Source: Rufibacter glacialis
Lineage (GTDB): Bacteria > Bacteroidota > Bacteroidia > Cytophagales > Hymenobacteraceae
Direction of reading: 5' to 3'
DNA: 64,000 bases
NCBI RefSeq assembly: GCF_008271745.1
Contig: NZ_VKKZ01000022.1
Coordinates: 248,001-312,000, forward strand
Shown: positions 8,542-16,895 of the stretch, one piece after another
Position numbering within the stretch: position 1 is the first letter of the stretch
Layout of the letters: every line of letters begins with the position of its first letter
Translations under genes and position numbers: made by a program
The notes under the pieces: model-generated
What the model saw: the letters and a program-made list of their open reading frames with translations, nothing else
The model's database searches: none
What the model was told of the DNA's origin: nothing

Positions 8542-9702
8542 ATGGCATTTGTTTTTAATACAATTTCAGAAACTGAAATACTCAATTCTCCAGGTGGTAG
8601 AATGATGATGGATGCAATAAATTATAGTGGGGAAAAACATTTAATTGTAACTGGGTGTCCTGGAAGTGGCAAGACTACAGTTACCTTAATGAGAGCAGCT
8701 AAATTATCAAGAGAGAAGAAAAATGTATTAGTGCTTACTTATCAAAATCTATTGAAAATTAGCTTAGTGAATATTGCTACTCCAGATATGAAGTGGAGGA
8801 TAACTGGATTTTACGAATGGTATGTAAAGAATACAAGTTCATACCTTGAGCACAGCGACACGTGCGAAAAAATGATTGAGAAGCTCAAGAATGTTGGCGA
8901 ATTTGATGAAATATTAATAGATGAAGGCCAAGATTTTGAGAAGAGGATATTGAAAACTATTGGTAATAAAACGAAAAGAATAAATGTAGGCGCTGATAAC
9001 GCTCAAAAGTTACATAGTAAAGGAACTAATGCTCAAGATATAATTTCAATTGTTGAAGATTTTGGAGGTGTTCAAAGAGTTAATTTGCAATATAATTATA
9101 GGAATAACTTTGAAACTTATAATTTTGCAAGGTTCTTTTTGCCATTAAATGAGAGGGCAAACAATTTGGTTACTTTGGATAGGATGCCAAAAGGGAGAGG
9201 TATAAAGCCTACTGTTTTTATGGCTAAAAATGAGCAGGAAAGGCATAAAATACTTAAAACAAGGCTGAATGACGCTGGAGATGTTAATATTGCTATTTTA
9301 GTGTACTCAATTGAAGAAGTAGAATATTACTATAAATTAATTCCAACTCTTGGAGATTTCAAATGTTCTAAATATTACAATGAAATGCCTAAGGCTGAAA
9401 AGAGGAATGTTGAATTATATATGGAGAATATAATAGTTACAACATACAAGTCAGCAAAAGGTCTAGAGTTTCAGGTAGTCATTATGCCCAATATGGAAAC
9501 GGCTATGGATGAAATATATAAAACACCAGAACATTATTATGTTGGATGTACCAGAGCGAAAGAGCAATTATTCTTAATTGCAAATATTCACAAGCCAAAA
9601 TATTTGAATAATTTCGACAGCTCAACATATGAATTTGTTGAAGACGCTGGTTTGGATAATAGTAATTTCTTTAATGATGAAGATGATGATTTGCCTTTTT
9701 AA
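8542..9702 (+). CDS. Compact SF1 (UvrD-like) helicase with SSB-like C-terminal tail
   Basis: Superfamily 1 helicase/ATPase of only 386 residues. Motifs in order: Walker A GCPGSGKTT (38-46), a DExQ box IDEGQDFE (~126-133), motif III-like VGADNAQ (~149-155), motif IV QYNYRN (183-188), motif V TYKSAKGLEF (301-310) and motif VI YYVGCTRAKEQLFL (~332-345). The long insertions of UvrD/Rep are missing, so it is a minimal core. The last residues are acidic and end DDDLPF, the exact form of the C-terminal peptide by which bacterial SSB recruits its partners. That ending is not expected on a helicase. It is the first gene of the island operon, 10 bases before the SAP-domain gene. It may act on forks or SSB-bound DNA; this is an inference. 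Confidence 0.85.
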   Translation: MAFVFNTISETEILNSPGGRMMMDAINYSGEKHLIVTGCPGSGKTTVTLMRAAKLSREKKNVLVLTYQNLLKISLVNIATPDMKWRITGFYEWYVKNTSSYLEHSDTCEKMIEKLKNVGEFDEILIDEGQDFEKRILKTIGNKTKRINVGADNAQKLHSKGTNAQDIISIVEDFGGVQRVNLQYNYRNNFETYNFARFFLPLNERANNLVTLDRMPKGRGIKPTVFMAKNEQERHKILKTRLNDAGDVNIAILVYSIEEVEYYYKLIPTLGDFKCSKYYNEMPKAEKRNVELYMENIIVTTYKSAKGLEFQVVIMPNMETAMDEIYKTPEHYYVGCTRAKEQLFLIANIHKPKYLNNFDSSTYEFVEDAGLDNSNFFNDEDDDLPF

Positions 9703-9712
9703 CCAACAATAG

Positions 9713-11512
9713 ATGAAAATTAATAAATTAAAGGTTGAAGATTTAAGGGCTAAGTGCATATCCCTAGGCCTACCCTCTGACGGTAATAAGCGTGAGCTGT
9801 TAGGAAGATTAGAGGCACAGAGCGTAAGTCAGAACGAAGAATCGAGCTTATTTGGAACTAATGTTATAGAGGGCAGTAATAAAAAGAGCTCTATCATAGA
9901 AAGAAACTCTTTTTATATTCAAATGAATATTGGGAATCTACCCATCTATTTAAGTAAAGGAGTCTTATACCCTAACTGCTTCGAAGATAATGAGGTTTAT
10001 ATTAAGGAGAATAGGAAACAAGATAATTTAAGCTTATTTCCAAATTATCTTGTTTTATCAAAGCATGCAATTAATGATTTTGATGAAACACAAGTTTTAG
10101 TGGAGGTTGTCTTGAATAACCAAGAAAATAGTAGGCTTTTAGAGAATACTAATTTGTTTTTTTTGAGCCAGCCATTGCCAGTCTCTAGAATTAGGTATGT
10201 GCATTTTTTTAATAATTCTGTAAGGAATTCATTTTTAGCTTCATTGAATTCTTTTCCTGACTCATATTTGCCAGAAAGTGTTACTTCTATTATTTCTGAT
10301 AAACTAGATTCTATTTCATTATTAGATGTGCAATATGGAAATGAAGTATCTGAAAGAGATATTGAGCAATGGAAGGGCGTTTTATTAAAATTTGATAAAA
10401 TTCTAGGGTCTATAGCATTTTTGAAAAATGCTTCTTTGCTATATTCTAATATAACAAATGAATTTAATGAATATTCACCAGGCTATTTCGATGTCTTAAG
10501 TCTAATAAATACATATGAAAGCGAGAGTAAAAAAATAAACGTATTTTTTAAATGGATTTTATTTCCTTCTGAAATTGAAGTTGAGGGTAATATTAATAGG
10601 TTTATTTTTAAAAGTATCATAGAGGGGATTTATGCTAATTTTGTATTTGATATTGATTGGGCAGTAGCTCTGATTGATGAATGTGTTAAATTGGAAAAAA
10701 CAATAGAAAAGAGAGATGAGTTAAAGAAAATTGCTATTCTGTTTAATCAATATAAAAAGTTTAGTATTGACTATAAATCATTAATAGCAAATAAAGCAAT
10801 TCAATCATCTCTGCCAGTTACGATTTTAGTATTCTTAATAAAGTTTTCTAATAAATCTTTAGGGCATACTGATAAGCAAGCTGTTAGAAATTATTTTAGT
10901 GGTGTTGACAATTCAATAGAAAAAGTTAATGCAGAATTTATTTTAGCTGTACTTGGGTTATATTATGGGTATAGGAATTTAGTTAAGACTGATGTTTTAA
11001 ATTTTAGAAATGAATTCTATAAATCTTTAGGCAAAAACAGAGAAAATATTAAATTCCAGCTTAATTCATATTTTGATAGGTTTGCTATAGAAAGTGTGTT
11101 TGAATTTTGTAAGAAAGGATGCGCAAGGTTAAATAATAGTTTTGATTTTTTGGTATTCTCTGATAAAGCAAAATTGGAAATGGATAACCATATTAAATCG
11201 GATGTTTTGAATTTTAATAATGATGGTAAATATGTTGATAAGTCGGTAATTAAGTTTAACAAGTATTTGCCTATTTACAAACACCTTGACCCATTTGAAT
11301 CTGTTTGTAGCTTAATTGATGGGTTTTATCCTAAAAATATTTCGCAACAGTATCATTTGTTTGCTTTTGTGTTCAATAATTTTCCAGAGCTTATAAATAT
11401 TGATAAAGATAAATTGATTGAAAAATTGCGTGATTCAAGTAAGTTTAATTTAGATGAATTAGTTGCGGTTGCAGAAGTTGATAAAAAAATAAAAAATATA
11501 AGAAATAAATAA
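9713..11512 (+). CDS. SAP-domain protein of unknown function
   Basis: A 599-residue protein I do not recognise beyond its N-terminus. Residues ~3-36 (LKVEDLRAKCISLGLPSDG, then KRELLGRLEAQ) fit the SAP motif, a small helix-extended-helix DNA-binding fold. The remaining ~550 residues look like a mix of a beta-rich segment (about 60-190) and a long helical region with no obvious catalytic motif, signal peptide or membrane span. It sits between the helicase and the methyltransferase with only 10- and 5-base gaps, so it is probably a subunit or DNA-targeting component of the same system. The composition is as AT-rich as its neighbours. Confidence 0.7.
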   Translation: MKINKLKVEDLRAKCISLGLPSDGNKRELLGRLEAQSVSQNEESSLFGTNVIEGSNKKSSIIERNSFYIQMNIGNLPIYLSKGVLYPNCFEDNEVYIKENRKQDNLSLFPNYLVLSKHAINDFDETQVLVEVVLNNQENSRLLENTNLFFLSQPLPVSRIRYVHFFNNSVRNSFLASLNSFPDSYLPESVTSIISDKLDSISLLDVQYGNEVSERDIEQWKGVLLKFDKILGSIAFLKNASLLYSNITNEFNEYSPGYFDVLSLINTYESESKKINVFFKWILFPSEIEVEGNINRFIFKSIIEGIYANFVFDIDWAVALIDECVKLEKTIEKRDELKKIAILFNQYKKFSIDYKSLIANKAIQSSLPVTILVFLIKFSNKSLGHTDKQAVRNYFSGVDNSIEKVNAEFILAVLGLYYGYRNLVKTDVLNFRNEFYKSLGKNRENIKFQLNSYFDRFAIESVFEFCKKGCARLNNSFDFLVFSDKAKLEMDNHIKSDVLNFNNDGKYVDKSVIKFNKYLPIYKHLDPFESVCSLIDGFYPKNISQQYHLFAFVFNNFPELINIDKDKLIEKLRDSSKFNLDELVAVAEVDKKIKNIRNK

Positions 11513-11517
11513 GTTAA

Positions 11518-13035
11518 ATGAATATTGCTGAATTTGTATCTACAGTAAAGCGAATAGACACTGTCTACGAGTTTGAAAGATTTATTGATTCGAAGATTGT
11601 AAGTGTTAGATTGTATTATTATGGGTTAAAAAAAGTAGACCTTTTAGCGAGTGCTCATGAGTTTGAAGATTCGTTTTATGAGCTCAAGGATTGTGCCCTA
11701 TTTAAAGAGGTCTTGTTATCTAGAGAACCTTATTCTGAGCAAATAATTAATTTATTAGTTTTTTTTGCTACTATTTTTGAAAGAATTAACCCAAATCCAA
11801 TATTTGATATTGTCTCTAACTTGCCTGACTCTTCTATAAAGTTTAGATTATTAGCTCATATGTTAGCTTATGAGGAAATTGATAACGCAAAGACTCATTT
11901 CAGAATGAACTTCCTTCGAATTTTGGATTTACTAGCAAAGTCCCAATTCGATGGAGAAGAAGATTATACTCATGCTGTTGTAGTATTTTTAGTAAAAATG
12001 TATCAAAGGGCAGTAGTGAAACTGGCTGGTTATCATTTTTATGATGAAATAACTCATTTACAATCATTGTATATTAATGAAGATAATAAAAACAAGTACC
12101 CATTTCTTCTCCATCCACTAATTGAAAATGTAATTAGTGGTAATCTTGAAACCTTAGATGATTTAGTTGTTGATTCGAATAAATCAAAATTATATGTACC
12201 ATCTGATAGGATGTTAGGGATTTTTGATTTAGAAATTGTAAAACCAATAATTAATCATGTCGATACTGAAGGGTATCAAATGCCTTTAGGATATCCTAGT
12301 AGAGTGGTTAGAGAGCAAATATTAGAATTTGGCAAAGCAGATTTTACTATAGGTTTTAGAAATCTAACAGATGATGATAAAGTATTGCTTTATTGTTATT
12401 TTAATATGCGTAAGCATTTTTTCACCACTTTTTTTGTATTAGAAAGGATTTATGATTCGCTCCTTTCGCTTTTTACTAATGCCAATCTTGTACCTATTTT
12501 CATTGATATTGGTTGCGGACCTTTAACATCTGGTTTAGCTATATCAGATTTGCATTATCAGAAGTCTGGGGAATTATTGAAAACTAATTATATAGGAATT
12601 GATATTTCCCCTGCTATGTTAAGAAAAGCTCATGGCTTTTGGAATAGAGGAATTTTTGCCAAAGAAAGTAGAGCCTCTTTTTTTTGTAGTTGGAATCAAA
12701 TTTCAGATGATTTATTAGCAGATTATGTGGGTTTGCAAAACCCTATAATAATAAATGCGTCTTATCTTTTTGCAAGCAAATCCTTAGATGAAATTCAGTT
12801 AGCAAGGTTTATTAAAGGTGTTGCTAGGAGACATGAGCAAAGTAAATTATATTTTGTTTTTCAAAATCCAAATTCTTTGGAAAAAAATAATAAGTATTTA
12901 AGCTTTAAATCTCAATTTGAGTTTATAACGTATTTGAGTAATGTTGAACAAATAGATTATAAAACAAATCCATATAGTAGGAACGATGTTAGTGGTGAAG
13001 TTGTTTTTTTTGAAATTCTAGAACTTAAAAATTAG
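11518..13035 (+). CDS. SAM-dependent methyltransferase with long N-terminal region
   Basis: Class I (Rossmann) methyltransferase in the C-terminal third of a 505-residue protein. Motif I is IDIGCGPLTSG (about residues 328-338) and the acidic end of strand 2 is YIGIDISPAM (~360-370). A strand resembling motif IV is NPIIINASY. No NPPY/DPPY or Cys-PC motif is visible, so it is not an ordinary DNA adenine or C5-cytosine methylase, and the substrate cannot be told. The first ~320 residues are helical and unrecognised. It starts 5 bases after the SAP gene and ends 2 bases before the AlkB gene, so translation is probably coupled. Confidence 0.8.
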   Translation: MNIAEFVSTVKRIDTVYEFERFIDSKIVSVRLYYYGLKKVDLLASAHEFEDSFYELKDCALFKEVLLSREPYSEQIINLLVFFATIFERINPNPIFDIVSNLPDSSIKFRLLAHMLAYEEIDNAKTHFRMNFLRILDLLAKSQFDGEEDYTHAVVVFLVKMYQRAVVKLAGYHFYDEITHLQSLYINEDNKNKYPFLLHPLIENVISGNLETLDDLVVDSNKSKLYVPSDRMLGIFDLEIVKPIINHVDTEGYQMPLGYPSRVVREQILEFGKADFTIGFRNLTDDDKVLLYCYFNMRKHFFTTFFVLERIYDSLLSLFTNANLVPIFIDIGCGPLTSGLAISDLHYQKSGELLKTNYIGIDISPAMLRKAHGFWNRGIFAKESRASFFCSWNQISDDLLADYVGLQNPIIINASYLFASKSLDEIQLARFIKGVARRHEQSKLYFVFQNPNSLEKNNKYLSFKSQFEFITYLSNVEQIDYKTNPYSRNDVSGEVVFFEILELKN

Positions 13036-13037
13036 AA

Positions 13038-13664
13038 ATGATGGCGCAGTTGGATTTGTTTTCTTCAGAAGCTAAAATTCCAAAAAATAAATTTGATGCC
13101 CTAAATAAAGTTAAAGGGTTAGTGTACTGTGAAAACTATATATCATCAGAAGAGCATTTTAACCTACTTCATTTTATTGATAACCAAGATTGGTTAGGTG
13201 ATTTAAAAAGGAGAGTTCAGCATTATGGATATAAATACGATTATAAAAGCAGGAAGATTGATTACTCCATGTTTATTGGAGATCTTCCTGCATGGGCTTC
13301 CCATTTAGCACAAAGACTCTATAATGATGGATACATTAATTCTATTCCAGACCAAGTAATAGTAAATGAATATTTGCCTGGTCAAGGTATAGCTCATCAT
13401 ATTGATTGCGTTCCTTGCTTTGATGATACTATAATCTCATTGAGTTTAGGTTCACCTTGTATAATGGATATTTTATACAAGTTTGATAGAACTCTTAGAG
13501 TAGAAGTATTATTAGAACCAAGGAGCTTAATAGTTTTAAAGGGAGAGTCTCGATATAAATGGTTACATGGGATATCAGCCAGGAAAATAGATAATTTTAA
13601 TGGAATTAGTTTTAATAGAGAAAGAAGGGTTTCCCTTACCTTTAGAAAGGTAATTATTGAATAA
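13038..13664 (+). CDS. AlkB-type 2-oxoglutarate/Fe(II) dioxygenase with clamp-binding motif
   Basis: A 208-residue AlkB-superfamily dioxygenase. The iron triad is HHID (His121, Asp123) and His177 in YKWLHGI; the 2-oxoglutarate-binding Arg is in RRVSLTFR at the C-terminus. NEYLPGQGIAHHID and SLGSPCIMDI are typical of AlkB-like demethylases, and RRVQHYGYKYDY resembles the nucleotide-recognition region. Residues 4-8 are QLDLF, the consensus pentapeptide (QL[SD]LF) for docking on the DNA polymerase beta clamp. A second ATG three bases downstream is an equally possible start and keeps the motif. Last gene of the island operon; it would remove alkyl groups or oxidise bases in DNA (or RNA). Substrate unknown. 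Confidence 0.85.
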   Translation: MMAQLDLFSSEAKIPKNKFDALNKVKGLVYCENYISSEEHFNLLHFIDNQDWLGDLKRRVQHYGYKYDYKSRKIDYSMFIGDLPAWASHLAQRLYNDGYINSIPDQVIVNEYLPGQGIAHHIDCVPCFDDTIISLSLGSPCIMDILYKFDRTLRVEVLLEPRSLIVLKGESRYKWLHGISARKIDNFNGISFNRERRVSLTFRKVIIE

Positions 13665-13802
13665 CTGACAGAGAAGTAGTTGTTCTTTGTGTGAATAGAA
13701 TAATTGCAATTGATAATATTTGTTTCTTGTTTTTAGCCTGTTTTTATTTAAGAAAGTTAACATTAAGTTTTCTTAAATTTTTGGTGTATGTGGTGTAGGT
13801 TG

Positions 13803-14384
13803 TCAATGCCCCTCTTCATAAACCCGCTCAATCCTTCTATCTGGTATTAACCACATCATCGCCACCAGCACATAGACCCCGTTCGCGGCCCAGGGGCTCC
13901 AGAAGGAGAGGGCGATGCCGGTCAGGTACAATACCGGGGAGATTTTGCCTTTCAGGTCAGGGCCAATGGCTTTAGCGAGCACAGAGTCTTTGCCGTCCTT
14001 TCTGATAATCATTTGCTCCAGTACCCAATAGGCAATAGAGCACAGGAGTAGGATGCCGCCGTACAAGGCCGTAGCCGCCGGCGCGAAGCTGTTTTCGCCC
14101 ATCCAGCCGGTGGCAAAGGGAATCAAGGATAGCCAGAAGAGCAGGTGCAGGTTGGCCCAGAGAATACTGCCGTTCACCTTGCTGGTGCTGTGCAGCATGT
14201 GGTGGTGGTTGTTCCAGTAAATGCCCAGGTAGATAAAGCTGAGCACGTAGCTCAGGAACACGGGCAGGAGCGGGGCCAGGGCCGTCCATTCGGTGCCGTG
14301 CGGTACCTTGATCTCTAAGACCATTATGGTAATGATGATGGCTATCACCCCGTCACTGAATGCCTCAAGCCGCGTTTTGTTCAT
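13803..14384 (-). CDS. TMEM175-family potassium channel (DUF1211)
   Basis: Small integral membrane protein of 193 residues with the family signature RLEAFSDGVIAI at its N-terminus (RxxxFSD), the pore-lining motif of TMEM175 channels. About six hydrophobic segments follow, including LIPFATGWMG. The start is set at MNKTRLEAF so that the first helix carries the signature; an upstream in-frame ATG (14465) would add 27 uncharacteristic residues. Bacterial members conduct K+ with modest selectivity. It is the first chromosomal-type gene after the AT-rich island. Confidence 0.85.
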   Translation of the reverse strand: MNKTRLEAFSDGVIAIIITIMVLEIKVPHGTEWTALAPLLPVFLSYVLSFIYLGIYWNNHHHMLHSTSKVNGSILWANLHLLFWLSLIPFATGWMGENSFAPAATALYGGILLLCSIAYWVLEQMIIRKDGKDSVLAKAIGPDLKGKISPVLYLTGIALSFWSPWAANGVYVLVAMMWLIPDRRIERVYEEGH

Positions 14385-14747
14385 AGATAGTTGCGCCGGG
14401 TGGTTTCCCGTTGCCGGCAGGAAGGTACAAAAAAAAGCCGTTGGCTGGGAAGTGGAAAAGCGCACGCTTCTTTGGAACCTCTTTTTTGAAAAACAGGCCC
14501 CAAAGAAGCTGATGCTGGCAGATTAAAGAAAAGAAAAGGCTCCGTTTTTTACCAAGTTTCTAAAGACTGGTGAGGGGATTTCTTTGCCGCCAGGGGCAAC
14601 TCAGGGCCTGGGGAGCCGTTTGTAAGGTATTCTAGGGAAGACCAGGAGGGTCAGCGGATACTGGTGGGCATTCCACGTTAAGCCAGAGGCAGCTTGGCCC
14701 TTGGGAACGGTGCTTCCAGCAGTAGTTTGAATCTGTAACCTCAGTCC
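14385..14747. other. Divergent promoter region, no gene
   Basis: This region separates the TMEM175 gene (minus) from the MscS gene (plus), so it holds both promoters. An imperfect hairpin of the common local type (CCTCTTTTTTGAAAAACAGG) lies at about 14480-14505. Nothing else is recognised. Confidence 0.35.
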
Positions 14748-16577
14748 ATGGAATTTTCACTTTTTGGCGGGCCAGCTTTTTCACGTCCTCTCAGACGGGC
14801 CGCCTCCTTTCGTTTCCTCTTCTTTTTTACGTTTTTCTTGAGTGCCGTGGCGCCGGTAGAATCTGCCCTGGCCCAGGAAACCGCCAAAGAGCCGGCCGCT
14901 GACACCACCTCAGTGGTGGAAGAAATTCTGGCGCCCGACTGGCTCCCTGATTCGCTGGGCCGCCGCACGCCCCGGGGAACCGTGTCTGGTTTCATCAAAG
15001 CCATTTCAGAGGAGAATTATAACAAAGCGGCCCTTTTCCTCAACCTGGACAGTGCCCTGCAAGACGAGCAACACGGGGCCCGGCTGGCCCATGCCCTGCA
15101 ACGCCTGTTGAACAAGGGAAACCTGACGCCCTATACCTTGATCAATGACACCTATGACGGCAAGACAGACGACAACCTGGGTCCTAACCTGGAGCGGGTT
15201 GGTTCGGCCTCAGTGAACGGCGAAACCTTTGACCTGTTCCTGGAGAAAACCGAAGACCCGGTCGGTGGCCCTATCTGGTTGTTTTCGTCCCAGACCGTTC
15301 AGCGTATTCCGGTCACCATAGAAGAAGTGTCCAAGCCCCTCGCGGACAAGGTCATGCCTGAGTTCACCATTGAGAAGAAGTGGGAAGGCATCCCCATCGG
15401 GCACTTGCTGGCGCTGCTGGTCACGGCCCTGTTCGCCTACGCGGCCGCCTGGGCCATTACCCGGGCTTTGGCGTACCTGCTGCGGCTGGTTTGGAAGAAA
15501 GCTACCCAGGAACCCACCATGGGCATTATCAAGGCGTTCACGCTGCCCATTCAGGTTTACTTGTCGCTGTGGCTCTTTATTTTCTCTAACCAGGAAATTG
15601 GCATCTCCATTATCGTGCGGCAGCGGTTCAGCCAACTGACCGTGATCATAGGCATGCTGGCGTTTCTGCTGCTGTTGTGGCGGTTGGTAGATGTGCTCAC
15701 CCAGTTCCTGCAGCGCCGCATGATGAACCGCCACAACCTGGCGGGCCTGTCGGCGGTGCTGTTCCTGCGCCGGGGGGCCAAGATCGCCATCATCGCCTTC
15801 GGGATCATCGGTTTCCTGAGTTCGCTGGGCTTTGACGTGACCACGGGGCTGGCCGCTCTGGGGATTGGCGGTATCGCCCTGGCGTTGGGGGCGCAGAAAA
15901 CCGTGGAGAACTTTGTAGGGAGCGTGACCCTTATTGCGGACCAGCCCATCAGGGTAGGTGATTTCTGCAAGGTGGGCGAGACCTCGGGTACCGTAGAGTC
16001 CATTGGCATGCGGTCTACGCGCCTCAGAACCAACGACCGCACAGTGGTCACCATTCCCAACGGCGATTTCTCTTCGCAGCGCATTGAGAACTTCGCCCAC
16101 CGGGACCGCGTCTGGTTTCACCCCACCCTGGGCGTGCGGGCCGACTCCAGCCCAGACCAGATCAGGTACCTGCTGGTTGAATTGCGGTCATTGCTGTACT
16201 CGCACCCCAAGATTGATCCAGACAGTGCTCGGGTGCGGTTTGTGGGCATAGGCGCTTCTTCTTACAACCTGGAGGTGTTCTCTTACGTGCTGGTGAAAGA
16301 CTACAACGAGTTTCTGGAGATCCAGGAAGACCTGCTGCTGCGCATGCTGGATATTGTGGAAGCCAGCGGCACCGGTTTGGCTTACCCCACGCAAACCTTG
16401 TTCATGGGCCGCGACACGGGCAAGTCAGAGGAGAAAACCCAGGCCACCGAGGAAAGGGTACAACAATGGCGCGATGCCGATGATTTGCAGCTTCCTAGTT
16501 TTGACGAGAAACGCATCAAAAGCCTCCGGAACAAAATCCCATACCCCACCAAGAAACCGCATTCCCCCAAGAAGTAA
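14748..16577 (+). CDS. MscS-family mechanosensitive ion channel
   Basis: Inner-membrane channel of 609 residues. The first ~50 residues are a signal-like hydrophobic segment; a soluble periplasmic region (about 50-200) follows, then four or five membrane helices (about 215-400). The pore/cytoplasmic core is canonical: the glycine-rich GIGGIALALGAQKTVENFVG helix (TM3-like) followed by DQPIRVGDFCKVGETSGTVESIG and a beta domain with RTNDRTVVTIPNGD. It should release solutes during hypo-osmotic shock. It is longer than E. coli MscS because of the N-terminal module. A strong hairpin terminator follows 43 bases after the stop. Confidence 0.9.
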   Translation: MEFSLFGGPAFSRPLRRAASFRFLFFFTFFLSAVAPVESALAQETAKEPAADTTSVVEEILAPDWLPDSLGRRTPRGTVSGFIKAISEENYNKAALFLNLDSALQDEQHGARLAHALQRLLNKGNLTPYTLINDTYDGKTDDNLGPNLERVGSASVNGETFDLFLEKTEDPVGGPIWLFSSQTVQRIPVTIEEVSKPLADKVMPEFTIEKKWEGIPIGHLLALLVTALFAYAAAWAITRALAYLLRLVWKKATQEPTMGIIKAFTLPIQVYLSLWLFIFSNQEIGISIIVRQRFSQLTVIIGMLAFLLLLWRLVDVLTQFLQRRMMNRHNLAGLSAVLFLRRGAKIAIIAFGIIGFLSSLGFDVTTGLAALGIGGIALALGAQKTVENFVGSVTLIADQPIRVGDFCKVGETSGTVESIGMRSTRLRTNDRTVVTIPNGDFSSQRIENFAHRDRVWFHPTLGVRADSSPDQIRYLLVELRSLLYSHPKIDPDSARVRFVGIGASSYNLEVFSYVLVKDYNEFLEIQEDLLLRMLDIVEASGTGLAYPTQTLFMGRDTGKSEEKTQATEERVQQWRDADDLQLPSFDEKRIKSLRNKIPYPTKKPHSPKK

Positions 16578-16620
16578 CCTAACTCCCGCACCGGAAGCGT
16601 ATGGTAATTAGGGAAACCCG

Positions 16621-16655
16621 AAAAAGGCCTGTTTTTCAGAAAACAGGCCTTTTTT
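16621..16655 (+). terminator. Rho-independent terminator after MscS
   Basis: Perfect 15-base arms AAAAAGGCCTGTTTT / AAAACAGGCCTTTTT with a TCAG loop, followed by a further T-rich stretch. Placed 43 bases past the MscS stop. Confidence 0.8.
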
Positions 16656-16696
16656 ATGCCCCAGCCCAAGCCTTTTGATAACAGCCTGAACTACGA

Positions 16697-16753
16697 AAAA
16701 CACCCCGGAAACGGGGGCAGGTTTCTGGCCTGCGCTCGTTTCCGGGGTGTTTT
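16697..16753. terminator. Hairpin between convergent genes
   Basis: Perfect 17-base arms AAAACACCCCGGAAACG / CGTTTCCGGGGTGTTTT around a 23-base loop. It lies between the MscS gene (plus) and the metallopeptidase gene (minus), about 140 bases past the latter's stop, so it may be a bidirectional terminator. Its long loop also fits a palindromic repeat. Confidence 0.6.
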
Positions 16754-16895
16754 GGAATAATCAATGGATTTCTTCCGGAAGTACTTTCCAGGGGAAATGG
16801 TAAAAACGCCCTTGAAACGGCCTTGGGCGAAAACCTCCATGAATTTCCCAAGAGTTTACCCATTTCCTTAGGCTGAAGACCTGGCGAAAAAAGCG

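Larger units (their letters stand above)
8287..13800 (+). other. AT-rich genomic island with a four-gene operon
   Basis: Base composition drops sharply here compared with both flanks and returns abruptly near 13800. Codon use is A/T-ending throughout and all four genes run on the plus strand with gaps of 2-10 bases. No integrase, transposase or flanking tRNA is visible. The left edge abuts the hrpB fragment; the right edge abuts the 3' end of a TMEM175 gene. I found no clear direct-repeat attachment sites. Together these indicate horizontal acquisition as one transcription unit. Confidence 0.8.

Noticed and set aside
8542-13664. Reading the AT-rich island as a prophage or integrative element
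   Set aside because: No integrase, transposase, structural or replication gene and no flanking tRNA or clear att repeats; it is a passenger island at most.
13575-13763. 62-codon minus-strand frame at the right end of the island
   Set aside because: Lies mostly opposite the AlkB gene 3' end, AT-driven open frame without coding features.
15210-16121. 303-codon minus-strand frame opposite the MscS gene
   Set aside because: Antisense shadow of a confidently identified gene; Gln/Gly/Pro-rich as expected of a mirror frame.
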